In this document: positions 1 to 13,934 of the stretch, piece by piece
Layout of the letters: every line of letters begins with the position of its first letter
Numbering within the stretch: position 1 is the first letter of the stretch
Origin: Paraspadella gotoi
Taxonomy: Eukaryota; Chaetognatha
Assembly (NCBI GenBank): GCA_051294375.1
Contig: CM119267.1
Location: forward strand, 15,850,105-15,914,104
Direction of reading: 5' to 3'
Length of the DNA: 64,000 nt
The notes under the pieces: generated by a model
Databases searched by the model: none
Told to the model about the DNA's origin: nothing
The model's input: only the letters and a program-made list of their open reading frames with translations
Made by a program: the position numbers and the translations under genes

Positions 1-1662
<1,662 letters not shown>

Positions 1663-4600
1663 TCATCTCGGAAACTTGTTTGAGCAAAGCTTTGTCGCGG
1701 CTTCGTTGTCTTCTTTGCGCGTCTCCTCGTCGCGATGCGCTCGAGCCCAATCCGCTAAGATGTCGAGCAGTTCACCTGCAGCCGCCATTCTCTATGATGG
1801 TACGACTGTTAAAGGGAGCGATTTTTTAATTGTAAAAACAATATTAGTTGTTAAGTTTTCAAAGATTAACATTTTTTCCCTTTTTTTTCTTTTCCAGTAA
1901 TAAATGATTCATTTACCTTTTTTCTCGCAAAGGCTCGTCTTCTGACAGATGTTCTGTATCCGCCTATGACATAAAATATGCAATTACAATTTTTTTTTTT
2001 GTTTAAGACAAGCCATCTAATACACCCAGGAGTTTACTTGAAATTCTGAGAGATTCGTTTTTTGTTAAATGGGTCGGCGTCATCGGTTTTAATTCCTGAA
2101 AACCAGAAAAATAATCAGTTCAACATAACACATTACATTTACTTTTTACTTTTCAATCACGTTCATATCATCACTGATATCGGACTGGCTAAATATTAAA
2201 ACATATTCGTTAACCAATCAACATTCAACAAGGTACGTTTTTTTCCTCGTCATTTTCGTTTCCTCAGCGAGAAATTCGTCATTTCCGGGTCACAACTGAG
2301 AACAATCAAGCTTGCGTCCCTCGCTTCCACAAACGATTGCCTGAAATTGAAAGCCAAATTGGTTTCCGCTCCGTCAAGGCCGGTGGCACGAAAAAAAACG
2401 CCGGAAAGCCTTTTGATTCTATTCCGTTTAATGAAACAATGTAACAAATTGGACGCCAAGGTCAAAGAATGACTTTTACGATCTAAGGGCAAATTTTTTT
2501 TTCTCTCAGACTCAGGATTGGTTTTTTCAATGTTTCACCTGACTTTTCTTTGCCGTGGGAGAGCTGCCTGAAAATAGCTTCCGCTTCTACGTCGACATTG
2601 AAAGGATCTTCCAGTCGCTCAAAACGGCCTGGCGCACGGCTTTGTTGCAACCCTCGGCTAAAGTTAATATGAAATTGGTACACACCCACTAATGAAGCTG
2701 AGCTACTCTTGACTCTGACTTGATCACGTGAACGGACTGAAAGACAGGCTATGTGATGATAAGGAACACTGCAGCTATCCTCCATCATCTTTAATTTTAA
2801 TTATGTTACTTTATGATTTATTAGCATTTTATTTTTAATTGGTTGACTGAAAAAAAAAAGCCAATAACGATCGTTCAGAAAAAAAAAAGGTCACAAAATC
2901 TGGAACAGCTGTCCGTCCCTTAGCATTATCGGAGCTTCAGATTCGTCTTGCTTTGAAAATAGGCAGAGCGCACCGTAATCTAATCCCGCTGACTAATTAT
3001 CGTCGAAAATTAAAAGGGGGGAGAATCCCCTCTTTTTACCTGTCGCCAAGAATTTACGGCCATTAATAGTCCATTACCGATTTTCTCCGGTTTCGAGCAA
3101 CAAGTCCAGAATTGCGGAACACGCCTGGGTGAAACATCTTGAGGAGGTCTCTGTTGCTGATGCAGGTTTTTCGAATGGAGGTGAGCCATTTGTTGAGTTC
3201 GTTAAAGTCTTTCGCCTGAAGAAAAGTAGACTATTTTTAAGATGGCATTGAAAACAAGAAGTCAGTGGGTTTTGACAAAGGAAAACTGGCCTTATTTTCC
3301 CAGAACGCCCCATTTTATCTTAAATTTAATTTCTCTAATTCAAGATTAGGGTTAGGGTTAGTGATGAGGGTTAGGGTTTGAGATAGGAAATGGATTATAA
3401 GTTTAAAATATATTTAAATTAAATGTTAAGTTAAAATTAATTTCGTGATAAAGGAACAGAAATGGGGCGCTCTGGAAAAAAAAAAAAAGAGCCCGAAAAC
3501 CTAGCCTCTGATTACAGAATAATCTCAAGTCACACCTGTAAATAGAGCGTTTGGTTAAATCGCTCTTGCTTTCCTTCGACAATTTTTTTCCGGGTCTGAC
3601 ACGCGAGCTTCTTTCTCTATTATCACCTGTAGACGTTTAAAACGAATAGTCAAGCAATCAACTATTCAATTTTAGTAATTACTGTACTTACTCTACTTAT
3701 TGTACAAAGGATATTAAATTCTAACCTGAAAAACATTATATCTTTTCCAAAGGCGTCGATGTCTACAAGTTCGACGCAGCAGATGGCAGAGGTTGGGATC
3801 GAAAAACGAACCTGTCATCAAAATAATATATCAAGCATCAGACTTTTCAGTGGGCAATGGGCAATCGGGCATTATATGCATTATATTAACAACTAATAGG
3901 GCCTAATTAAAAGTAAGAAATTGTAAAGTTCGTGAAATTCAAAAGAAACCACTTCAGTACACACACTGAAAAGCAAATCAGATTAATTCACAAAACAATG
4001 TAGGTCTGATCAATTTAATGATTTAATTAGAACACAGACCGACGGGCGGTAGTAAGACGAAAAAGGAATGAATCGCTATTGGCTATTTTATCGATGCTCT
4101 CTCGACTCGTCTCAGACCTAAACCGACTCGCCTGATCCGCCTGATGTTTCGAGTAGCTCAATAGTTCCGGCGTGAGACGGAAGTACCTCGCGCTGAAGGC
4201 CTTGATCTTGAATTTGTTGGCGACGCGATCGGCGAAGCACTTTTGCAAAAACTCCTTCCTCGACGACGAGATTTCGGTGATAAACAAAGTTGGCGCTCGT
4301 GTCTCCGTTGGCGCTCGAATCCTGAGAGAGGATTAAACCGATTTTTTTTAACCGCCCGTGGGAGAAGATTGTCTGTCTGGCGTCCGCGCGCTTGACAGTT
4401 ATTAATTTAAGGACCGGGTAAGAATGCCTCAATTAGTCGGTCTATTATCCTCGTTAAATTAATGGTTAATAAAGAAATCCGCCTGTCAAATGTATATGAA
4501 TTTGAGGTTTTTAGAAATTTTTTTTTGTCTTTTTCAATTCTCAAAAGGGAACTAAAGGAGTGAGGGGCAAAGCCAAATGAAAAGGTCTTAAAACGCGTCT

Positions 4601-6530
4601 GGTATTTTCGTTATCCTTTGCTCGATTTAAAAGTAAATACCGTTTGACTTTTGGTTCGCAGAGTCGAGTTCCCGGAACGACCCTGGCTTCTCGGCGGCCA
4701 ATCTTTCCGTCGACGCCGTCGGAGATTCGGGCTTCACCAACTCTTTCACAAAGTCGGTGCACCGTTTCTATCGAGGTTAAACAGATTTAAGAGGGTTCGA
4801 AAGAGAAGGGGATATAGTCGAAAGAAAGGGAAGGCAAAGGGATAGAAATGAGGCGAGAAGAGGAAACAAATGGCACTTTTACAAAAAGAAAAATTAATGC
4901 AATAAAACTGTTAATAACTGTACCCTGTATTCGGAGAGGAGGGTTCCAAGCGTTCGTCCATTCATCCTCACCCTCAATGTCGTAGTCGCAAATCAGCTTG
5001 AGACACTGAAAACCAAGGAAAGCCGATTTTAAAAAGATAATCCGAAACGACGGGCGTTTGCAGTTGCATTTGCGACATCAAAAAAAAGCATTATATCAAA
5101 GAATTTTAAAACAATTAATATATCGTCTAGAAGGAAGAGAGAGTACATTCAGATTTTAAAAAAATATTAGAGGTTTAGAGTAATGTTTTTTTTTTAAATT
5201 TTGTCTAGATATTATCACAGATGATCAAATTTTTTACTTAAAATCAGAGCTTCCAAACCTTGGACAAAAATCCGAGTATTTTCGCTGCTCTGGCCGACGG
5301 GTGTTTTTCCGTCAACAGGTAGATTTCGGATTAGCCAAGGCCTCTGCAAAAAGTCCCCGACACCAGTTTCGCGACGTAGCCAAACTTTGAATCCTGTAAT
5401 AGCGGGTAGGTGTGGCTGGGTTAAGAAATTAAATGGATTTGTGAAAAAAAATAGCGAACCTTTTCCGATGTTCCGCATTTTTTGTTCTGTCATAGTATGT
5501 ATGTCAATTAATCATATTATTACCTCGAAAATTGATTGAAAATGTGCGTTTCTCCTTTGAAGTCGTTGGCCCACTTCTTCTGGCATCTGTGAAGGAGTCG
5601 ACGAAATACTCGTCGGATGACGGGAGGGCACATTGACGCAGAAACTAAAACCGACTCCAACAACACTGGAAACGTCAAACGAAATGAGAAAGTTTGTATT
5701 CATTGTTGACAGCGAGTAGAAATATTTTAGAAAAGTAGAGATTAAATTTTTACTGTACTAATGTTTCCTTCACAAAATACAGAAACATTCTAGTTTACAC
5801 AATCTATGTCATCTTTTCGTCCAATCGCCCCCTTTTTCACTTGACAAATAATTGTGAGAGTCGCCACGCTGGTCTGAAATATCATTTCGTTGTTCTTTTT
5901 GTCGCAGACGCTTCGAAAATCCAACTCGACCAAGCGATTCTCCTCATAGATTCTGTTCACCGTGTTCGCCATCACGTCGGACAGGTAAGGCTGCCCTACC
6001 AACTGCGATAAAAATGATGAGATAGGTGAGGAAATACGGTTATCATAAATCTTAATACCTTGATGAAATACTTGATCGATTCAGAAGCCATCGTGCTGTC
6101 TGAAAACAGATCGCTTGGATTTTCTGTTTGTTAACACATGGGAAATAGAAACAGAAAAAAAAGGAGTAAAGTTAAAATAGTTTTGTTTTTTATTTCGCCT
6201 AATCCGATGGCATTTTCGTTTTCATTTCGCCCAAAAGCAATTAAATTCAGTTGCCAATTTATTTCACTCACGACAGTTGACTATGGCCTTTTCGACGAGA
6301 TAATCGATCAACGTCTCGATCTCCCCTCTACCGAGAAATAGTCGAACTAAGATGCGCGTCGACTCCGCCACATCCAAGTTCCCTCGTCCTCCAACATGTC
6401 GAGGACGCAGGATGACTTGAATTCAGGGACCTTTCAAGGGAGCAGGGAAAATTTTAGGGGGTTGTAATTGTAAACGTCGATTATCAATGTTATCATCAGA
6501 AGTACCATCATTTATCAGCGCAGGAAAGGG

Positions 6531-6620
<90 letters not shown>

Positions 6621-7900
6621 ACAAAATTGCTTCGTTAAATTATATGCAAAGTGGGGTGACTCAAAAGACAAAGACGACGAAGACGACGACGAACAGACGA
6701 CGGTGTAATTATGTAGAAGTAAAGAAATGTAACGTTTACATACTCACAGACATAATGACTCAATAAATTTAAAAAATTAAGTAGAGACTAACAGAAGATG
6801 GGCCGCCCCGCCGCTCGTCATCGCCCTCGCTCTTCTCCCGCACAGAATTTAGCAGAAGGAGCACCAATGGCTGGTACAAGGTTGACGGCAAAATCCGATC
6901 CTATCCACAAAATTAATATATTAATTAATAGTATATTATAATATTGGAGAAGACGAAAATTGAGGTCGCCTAAATATAAAATAAAGTATATAATAAATTG
7001 ATGAATTTGTTTTTATTGTGTTTGCTTAGACTCTCACCTCTGTGAGTCTGATCCGAATTTTAATTTGACCCAAGTTTTTGTCTTGCATCCCGGTGATCGA
7101 GGAAAGGAGCGTTCGACGACCGCTGAGATTGCGTCCACAGAAACAATGGGATAATTAATCGCCAATGGTAAATGTAAATAAAATCAGGAGCATTTTCTCG
7201 ACTCTTGAGTGGAAAACTTCATGAAAGATGATGATGATTATGATAATGATGATGAAGATGATAAACGAATATTCAAATGGAAAAAAACGGCAACAGACCA
7301 CAATGACGAGGACGACAACGAAGACTACTCTCACCCTCTAGCGGCGTCGCCTCCGGTTGCCAATAACGTCGACGGCGCCCGAATCAAGGACGATGAATTT
7401 CGCGTGGAGTCGCGTCGTCGCGGCTGCACCGGAAACCAATCGTCGAGTGGCTCGTCGAGCCTCAGGTCTTCGATTTTCACGCGAACCTTATATGAGAACA
7501 ATGAAATATTCTAATCTCAGTCATCAAGATAATATTTTTGATAAGCGAATCTCTCATACTTCGTAAAATGATATATCTATCCAAAGTAGCCTCATACGTA
7601 TTCATTTATTTCTCCCATATTGAACATTTTCTTTTACAGTAGTTAGAAAATAGTACATCTATAACGCATTTTTTTAATATTTGATTTTGAAGATTAACCT
7701 GAGACTTTTTACCTCTCCCATGAAATCGTTGTGTGAGAGTCTGTCCACAATCCCAAATGGTAATCTCGATCTCTTCACCGAAGCGATGAGGCCCCATTGT
7801 TTTTCCTCGTCGATGACGGCGTTGTTGTTGTTGTTGTTGTTGTCGTCGTGGGAAACTCGAACGATTCCTTCCACGTCGGAAACCGCGTTTTCTTTATTGT

Positions 7901-7973
<73 letters not shown>

Positions 7974-9963
7974 GGACTTCGAATTGAATATCGATATATT
8001 TAGCAAAATTTAATTTTAAAAATAGCTTACATAATTTTTAAAAAAATATTAAGTAGGAGGAAATAAGGGACGTAATAGAGAAAAACAACAANNNNNNNNN
8101 NNNNNNNNNNNNNNNNAAAACCACAAACAATGTTTTTCTCTAACTTTGGTTGTTTTTGAAATCCCGAGACAGTGAACGCGGACGAACGGGTCAGATGTTC
8201 CGGATGAATCTTTGGCCATCAAGTTCCTGGTTAAAACCCAATACGTAAATGCGATGATCAATATAGACGTCCTTATAGTTATAGTTATATAGTTCCGGAA
8301 TTTTAAATGAATCTTAACTAGGTACAATTCAACATTATAGAAATAGGACGCAAACGAATCCAGAATAGGGAAAGCTCTCGCCTTGATTTTGGTCGAACCT
8401 GGCTTCAACGACGGAGACGACGAAAACATCGTCGCCTCCAGATTTTTTACGGCGACAAAGTTGAAGCCGCATCTCCCCTGAACTTCGGCATCGCGGCACA
8501 CTGGGCTCAGGGAAATCCAATTGTCGAAAACTAGAGGGCGCGAGAGCGAGGAAACATAAACAAAAGATATCTCTCGCTGTCTGTCTCGGTTTCTTTTCAT
8601 TAAATTTCTTTTCCTTATTTTTCCCACTCTTTCTCTTTCCTCTTTCTTTCTTTCTTCTTTCTTTTCTTTCTTCTTTCTTTCTTTCTTTCTTTCTTTCTTT
8701 TCTTTCTCTTTCTTTCTCTCTATTATTTTCCTTTTTTTCTTTCTATCTTTCTTTCTCTCCCTTCCATTCTTTCCTCCTCGTCGTTTCTCTTCTTTGGTTA
8801 CCATGTCCGTTGTTCTTGAGGTCTTTTTTAAGAATTTGACAACAACCGATTGTGTCGTCGCCGCTGACGATGTCCTCGTCGTAGAGTAGAGAGAGACTTC
8901 CCGGAATCCCCCGGAAGGTGAAATGTGTAGTCTTCTTCCCACGAGGGATTCAAACACTTCCAAACTGTCTTTGTCTTTTCCAGTTTGAGGAAAAAAAAAG
9001 AACAAGAAATATTAAAATTGAATTTAAACTTAAAATATAGTTCTATAATCCTATTTCTCCATTGCAACTGTACCTCGCAACTTTTTCGTTGTCGACTTTT
9101 ATGATGCAGTAAGGATCGCTGGTTCCCGAACATATATAACGATACGAAAATGAAAATTGAATCATGGTTTAAAGAAAAAATATTAAAAAAGGTTTACAAG
9201 TGAGTACACCTTTAAATACAAGGACGTATAAATATTAAATAAGTAGAACCTTCTTGTGGTGGAAAAAGTTTGGAGCAACCATTTGTTCTAAATATACACT
9301 GCGGCGCAAAAAAAAAAGTAGCCACTTATTATTTACACCGAAAAAACTATATTGGATGGATGAATTTCACAGAGATATAGAAACATAAAACAAAGCTTAT
9401 TGAAAGATAAAGCGATTGGTCCAGTCTCATTAAAATCGATCGATGCGTTCGAAAGTTATATATCTGAGCGAGAATAAAATAATTTTAATCAAGAAGAGTT
9501 TCTGACTTTTCCTTATTATAATATATTTATAAATTCAGCATCAAATATCTGTAGGGATAGGTGTCAACCATATTTAACCTAAATCAAATTAAAAATAAGT
9601 AGGGAAACTATATAGAAGAACAATCTGTCTCTCTCTCTCTCTGTCTCTCTCTCTCTCTCCTCTTCTCTCTCTCTCTTTCTCTCTCCTCATATTTAGTTGT
9701 GAATTATTATTTTTTTCCTGTTAATTCTTTACCACTGATGATGGCATAGAAAATTTATGCTGAAATATATGGAAAAATAAAACTTTTGTCATAGCACAGT
9801 ATTGAAAATATTCCTTATACTAATGACCATATACTAATTAATAACAAAATTTCAAGCCATATTTAACTTACAAATCTTTGGCAATCAGATCTCGAGCGGA
9901 TACAACTTGGATGGTCAATGTCGTTTTGGTCCATGACCGGCTGTCCGATGGAGGTAATGACAT
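1663..9963 (-). CDS. RASAL1/RASA4-like Ras GTPase-activating protein, frame-disrupted, many exons
   Basis: Family role: calcium/lipid-recruited GAP that switches off Ras at the plasma membrane. Conserved blocks follow the family order along the minus strand. C2-A: LTIQVVSARDLIAKD (exon 9872-9963), SGTSDPYCIIKVDNEKVAR (9074-9130), WKCLNPSWEEDYTFHLP then YDEDIVSGDDTIG (8802-8974). C2-B: NLMAKDSSGTSDPFVRV (8117-8226) and DRLSHNDFMGE (near 7730). RasGAP: ILPSTLYQPLV (near 6870), LVRLFLGRGEIETLIDYL (near 6310), LVGQPYLSDVMANTVNRIYE (from 6002), CPPVIRRVF (near 5600). PH: ARYFRLTPELLSYSKH (near 4160) and NELNKWLTSIRK (near 3200). BTK zinc motif: FHPGVFRN then WTCC (near 3110). Tail: VDVEAEAIFRQL (near 2580) and LLDILADWARAHRDEE, ending at TGA 1663-1665. 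The start was chosen as the first ATG before C2-A. Several blocks join only through single-base shifts, so this is either a decaying gene or a locally poor assembly. The match to the RASAL1/RASA4/CAPRI group is firm; which paralogue is not. Confidence 0.8.
3346..3379. repeat. Short interstitial TTAGGG-like repeat
   Basis: Several TTAGGG units, partly degenerate (TTAGGG TTAGTGATGAGGG TTAGGG), in a RasGAP intron. The motif equals the common animal telomere repeat, but with unique sequence on both sides it is not a chromosome end. Confidence 0.7.
6535..6616. repeat. (GA)n microsatellite
   Basis: About 80 bp of perfect GA dinucleotide in an intron of the minus-strand RasGAP gene. Confidence 0.95.
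7903..7972. repeat. (GA)n microsatellite
   Basis: About 70 bp of GA repeat with one GGA interruption, just downstream (on the minus strand) of the assembly gap in the second C2 domain of the RasGAP gene. Confidence 0.95.
8092..8116. other. Assembly gap (25 N)
   Basis: A run of 25 N falls inside or next to a C2-B exon of the RasGAP gene. The residues that should follow the TTKVREK-like strand are lost in it. It marks this part of the contig as weakly assembled, which matters for interpreting nearby frame breaks. Confidence 0.99.
8636..8762. repeat. CTTT-rich simple repeat
   Basis: Low-complexity (CTTT)n tract in a RasGAP intron. Read on the minus strand it yields a long Lys/Glu-rich open frame with no biological meaning. 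Confidence 0.9.
9627..9686. repeat. (CT)n microsatellite
   Basis: About 60 bp of interrupted CT repeat in the first RasGAP intron (minus strand). Confidence 0.9.
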
Positions 9964-10159
9964 TTTCGATGTTAATTGTGGCGGCTGTTTTTCTTTTTCT
10001 CGATTAAAAGATAATTATCCTTTTTGATTGTTACTTTTATTCGCAGGGGAAAAAAAACGCTTCCGAACGAGGTAACCGGAAGTAGTCCGCGATTCTGGTA
10101 TCGAATCGCGCGTCGCGAAAGCGCTATCGGAATTATTTAGTGGAGCGCGCGCGTTCTGT

Positions 10160-10192
<33 letters not shown>

Positions 10193-10673
10193 CACGCTCT
10201 CATTTTTTCAATCATCCGATACTAGAGTACCTGCGTTTACTGACAATTAGTGAGGGCGCGGTCGTCATCACCCAAGGCGACTGAATGGAGAGAAGAGAAT
10301 ACGATTTCCGTTCGCCGAACCTTGATCCGAGGAAAACGGGAAAGGGCGGGGCTGGAACAAGCGCCGGACAAAGAAGGGCATCGACTAACGCCGTGAGCGA
10401 AAGAAAGGGGGAGGTGGTGGTTGGGAAGCGGCTACATGGAGATCAGTTGTTTAGCTTATTCTCTCCACCGAGTATCGAAGGAATGCTGGATAGTGGATAC
10501 TGAACACGATTAAGAATCTTATTAAATTAATTTTATACAAAAAATTTAACTCTAAATTAAAATATGAATTTCGGGCGTTGGATGTTACGAAAACTACGTG
10601 TCGTGACGTAGAGACGCTTTCTTTCTATAAATATCCTACTTAAAAATCCCCATTAGACGATTTCGAGAGGAGG
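9964..10673. other. Intergenic, between head-to-head genes
   Basis: About 710 bp separates the inferred starts of the minus-strand RasGAP and the plus-strand membrane-protein gene, so it is likely to hold both promoters or 5' ends. It contains a (GA)n tract at 10161-10192. An open frame at 10285-10503 has no recognisable domain and I do not call it a gene. Confidence 0.5.
10161..10192. repeat. (GA)n microsatellite
   Basis: A 32-bp GA tract in the divergent intergenic region, close to both inferred 5' ends. Confidence 0.9.
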
Positions 10674-13588
10674 ATGACGGAAAAAACGGACGATCATCAC
10701 CGGTCCAACGCGGCAGAGCGATCGCACCCACGAAGCGACGCCATGCGGGAGTTATCGCGTCGGCGAGACGATTCCACGGGCAAGGACCCGATTCCACAGA
10801 TCCAGACCAATTCTTACGCGAGACGATCCGGTTCCGAGGCGAAAGATCATCGGGCGGCGCGGGGCCAAGAAAGACCCAGCGAAGGTTTTTTAAATCGAAC
10901 GACCGACGGTGAGAGTTGGGGCGGGGGGGGGGAGGGGTGGGTATTGATAGCGCAGAATTAGACGCTCTCTCTCTCTCTCCGCGATGTTTTTAGCCCAGAA
11001 CGAGGAAATCTACGACAAGGTGGCCACCCACAACAGAAAAATTAGAGATTCGATGCAACGTTCGACGAAGCGTGGAAGCACCATACGTAACAAGTCTGCC
11101 GAAGAGGAGGAACAGGTGGGTTTTTTTTTTCCTCGAAGTGTAAGGAGAACATCAATGCCACACAGACAGTCAGACACAGAGAGGACAAATCATCGCCTGA
11201 TATTTGCTTGCTTCAGAACTTTGTATCCGACTGAAGTCCGCCATTACACTGTAATTTACAGTTTGGTTAGACTTCTCGTCCCGCTTACTAGTATTATCCA
11301 TTAATTTAATAAATATATTATAATAATATAATATTATTTAATATTATAATAAGTTACTTAAAATTTAAAATAAAATGATTAAATTAATAATAATAGTGAA
11401 GAGACAGTGATAATTTTTATATGTTAGTGACAGAACCGTTCAATATAAGCAGTCCCTGAGCTTCGGATCAGGCTGTAACACTGTGTTACAGGCGGGTTAA
11501 GCGCCCCGTCCCTCTTAACTGCTAGGCGGCCACCGGGCCAGAACCCCGGACCTTTGGGTTGGGAGGCGAATGACTTGCCTCCGGCACCAATGGCCGCTGA
11601 TGAATGGTTGTGATGAGCGGGGTTTTCCATCAGCGACAGTTTATGTCCAACAGTTGGTGGATTTTAGTCCACCATACATCCCCCCTCCCGTAGGGAGAAG
11701 TCAGTTGCGTCTCTTCAGTGAATTGTTGTTGGTGGAAAGTTCGTCACCAAGTTGAGGCATGTCGCCTGATGTGTTGTGGACGGAAAGTGCATCGCCCGGT
11801 TGAGGCATGTCGCCTGAAAGTGTGGTTGTTGCTGTTGTGTTCGGAAGTCGGGCTTACCAATGAAGAGACAGTGATAATTGTTATATGTTAGTGACAGAAC
11901 CGTTCAATATAAGCAGTCCCTGAGCTTCGGATCAGGCTGTAACACTGTGTTACAGGCGGATTAAGCGCCCCGTCCCTCTTAACTGTGAGGCGGCCACCGG
12001 GCTAGAACCCCGGACCTTTGGGTTGGGAGGCGAATGTCTTGCCTCCGGCACCAATGGCCGCTGATGAATGGTTGGTGGTTTTTAGTCCACCATAATAGTA
12101 TATTCAATTTATTTAATAAATAATCTATTGTACCTTCAACCCGCACACAAGATAATAAAATGTTAAGACCATGTTCGTTCTAGACAAAAATGACTGAGGC
12201 AAGCTGCCCTGCCGACCGCTGCACAGTGAAGACCAAGTAGAAAATCTCTACATTGAAGACACTTTCCTGTTGTTTCGGTCGATGAGCGTTCAGGGTCATG
12301 GTTTGATTCTAAATTATTCTTTGTGGCGGTATATTCATACCGCCTCACATCCACTATGGTTAAGCCAAACTCATTGACTCAGAGGGGTTGCGTTCCATCC
12401 ACAGTCATAACGACTTGGCGGTATATTCTCACCGCATCATCTTTATCATAACAACAGCAAGAAGAAAAGATTCCGAATGTAGGAACTTCGGACGTTAAAA
12501 AGGATCGAAAAAGGAGATTTGATCTAATCGAAACGGCCTACGTCAAAGTACCAGAAGAAGCCTTTCCCAATAAGTGAGTAACGCGGTTCACTTTAAAGTT
12601 AAATATATATACAATGTATACATAGTTTTTCATATTTGTCTCTTACATAAATATGCTTCGGCTTTCTGATAAAACAATCCCACAATGTGCTAACTTTATA
12701 AGTAATAAAAGTAAAAAACAAGTAAAACTTATATTTCTATCTTTTCCCCTCTCAGCGATAAATATTGGACGCCGCTGTATCAACTGTTATCACGGGTTTT
12801 GTGGTTCTTTGGCGTTATTCAGATGCTTATCGCCATCGCCATGATTTTGACCGTCATCAACGCGACAAATTACGCCGAGGCGTTATTACGTAAAAACCTA
12901 TTTAATACCTTTTTTAAAAGTTCACCACCTTACTTTTTTTTAATTTTGTCTTCAGTCCCAGCTTTTGTACACGTCATACTGGGGTACTTGGTAATATCGG
13001 CGTCGAACCCCTTTGAACCGAAGACATACGTCATGTACAAGAATCTCGATCCCCGACGGGAGCGCATCATCGATTCCCTCGTCCACGGGCTACTCGTTTT
13101 AGAGACGGGCTTGTTATGTTTGATTGTCGCTCACATGATAATCCGGACCATGGTGGTCAACGATGCTGCCGCTATAGATCCTACTCAGGTCTAGATATTT
13201 GTTAAAACGTTTTACTGTGTAAAAATTTTAATCAGTGTGCACACTGTCCATGTGGGGCTTCAACTTTGTGGAAGGTTTCTGCCATTCTAAACCCTCTACT
13301 TTATTTCCCGAGATAAGGCCTCTCGCCGACTTTTCCTTTCAGATGGTGAACGCATTCATGTTCAACCTTCCCTCTTTGATTCTCGGCTTGTCGATGAGCA
13401 AAGTGAGGGGATTTTACTCTCAAGTTCCTGATCCACACGCCACGGTTTTCTATCCGATCGTCACTCTCTGTGTGGTGGGAATCGGGTTCGGGTTTCTCAT
13501 CAACGAGGTCCTTTGGAGAAAATCGTATGCCGGTGAGGAAGATGTTAGAGCGCGCATGATTATAAGCGGTCTCATCTTTAAAGATTAA
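10674..13588 (+). CDS. Predicted multi-pass membrane protein, unrecognised family, 7 exons
   Basis: Exons by phase: 10674-10908, 10994-11115, 12458-12573, 12756-12889, 12956-13188, 13236-13274 and 13343-13588, giving about 374 aa. All junctions are GT-AG and keep one frame. Residues 1-155 are polar and charged, without a signal peptide, and so are probably cytosolic. About four hydrophobic segments follow: around VLWFFGVIQMLIAIAMILTV, FVHVILGYLVI, GLLVLETGLLCLIVAHMII, and FMFNLPSLILGL with FYPIVTLCVVGIGFGFLI. The 39-nt exon 6 encodes a Cys-rich CAHCPCGAST segment; it is phase 0 on both sides, so it could be a cassette or a misread intron. I do not recognise the family and infer no function. 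The first exon and start are the least certain parts. Intron 2 carries two SINE-like copies. Confidence 0.6.
11397..11610 (-). repeat. tRNA-derived SINE-like element, copy 1
   Basis: This 214-bp unit recurs at 11861 with only scattered base changes. On the minus strand it starts like a tRNA: a 7-bp acceptor stem GGCCATT/GGTGGCC, and a perfect T arm (CCGGG, loop GTTCTGG, CCCGG) that fits an RNA polymerase III B box. An unrelated 3' body follows. This is the structure of a tRNA-head SINE lying in an intron of the membrane-protein gene. Confidence 0.7.
11861..12074 (-). repeat. tRNA-derived SINE-like element, copy 2
   Basis: Same length as copy 1, 464 bp downstream in the same orientation. Both are followed by a related short hairpin (GGTGG, about seven bases, then TCCACC) at 11653-11676 and 12071-12094. 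Copy 1 has about 45 extra bases before that hairpin. Confidence 0.7.
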
Positions 13589-13934
13589 AATTATTTGGAA
13601 TTATTGCTGAAATTTTTTTTATTTAAACTTGAAAAAATTTTTCAAATTTTTTTTTCAGAAAATTCGAAACAAATGATATTTCATAGAGTTTAAATAGCCC
13701 TTAATTTAGACACCAACAAATATTATTTGAAGCATTCATATAAGTATTATAATTTTGTAAATTTTTAATAATTTATAACATTTAAATAAATGCTTTATTG
13801 ATGCTTTATTGATGTATAAATGAAGGGCTTTTTAAACTCTATGAATTTGAAATTTGTTTAAAAAAATTTTTAAAAAGATATTTAGGCTTGAATAAAAAAT
13901 TTAAGCAAATTTCCAAATAATTTTAATCTTTAAA
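13578..13934. repeat. Long inverted repeat (fold-back), arms 13578-13702 and 13823-13934
   Basis: The outer 24 bases at 13578-13601 are the exact reverse complement of 13911-13934. The inner ends (13684-13702 and 13823-13842) also pair, with one mismatch. The roughly 120-nt loop holds a repeated GCTTTATTGAT. The left arm begins inside the last codons of the membrane-protein gene, so its stop codon lies in the stem. Confidence 0.75.

Noticed and set aside
8049-9005. A 318-codon minus-strand open frame, Lys/Glu-rich, crossing the N gap
   Set aside because: Most of it is translation of the CTTT/CT simple repeat and intron sequence; only fragments, in other frames, are real RasGAP exons.
10285-10503. 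A 72-codon plus-strand open frame upstream of the membrane-protein gene
   Set aside because: No domain, no clear splice link to the next exon, and it sits in the divergent promoter region; possibly 5' UTR.
11397-11610. A functional tRNA gene in the SINE-like unit
   Set aside because: Acceptor stem and T arm are good, but the D arm and anticodon arm do not form a convincing cloverleaf and the unit is repeated with a non-tRNA body.
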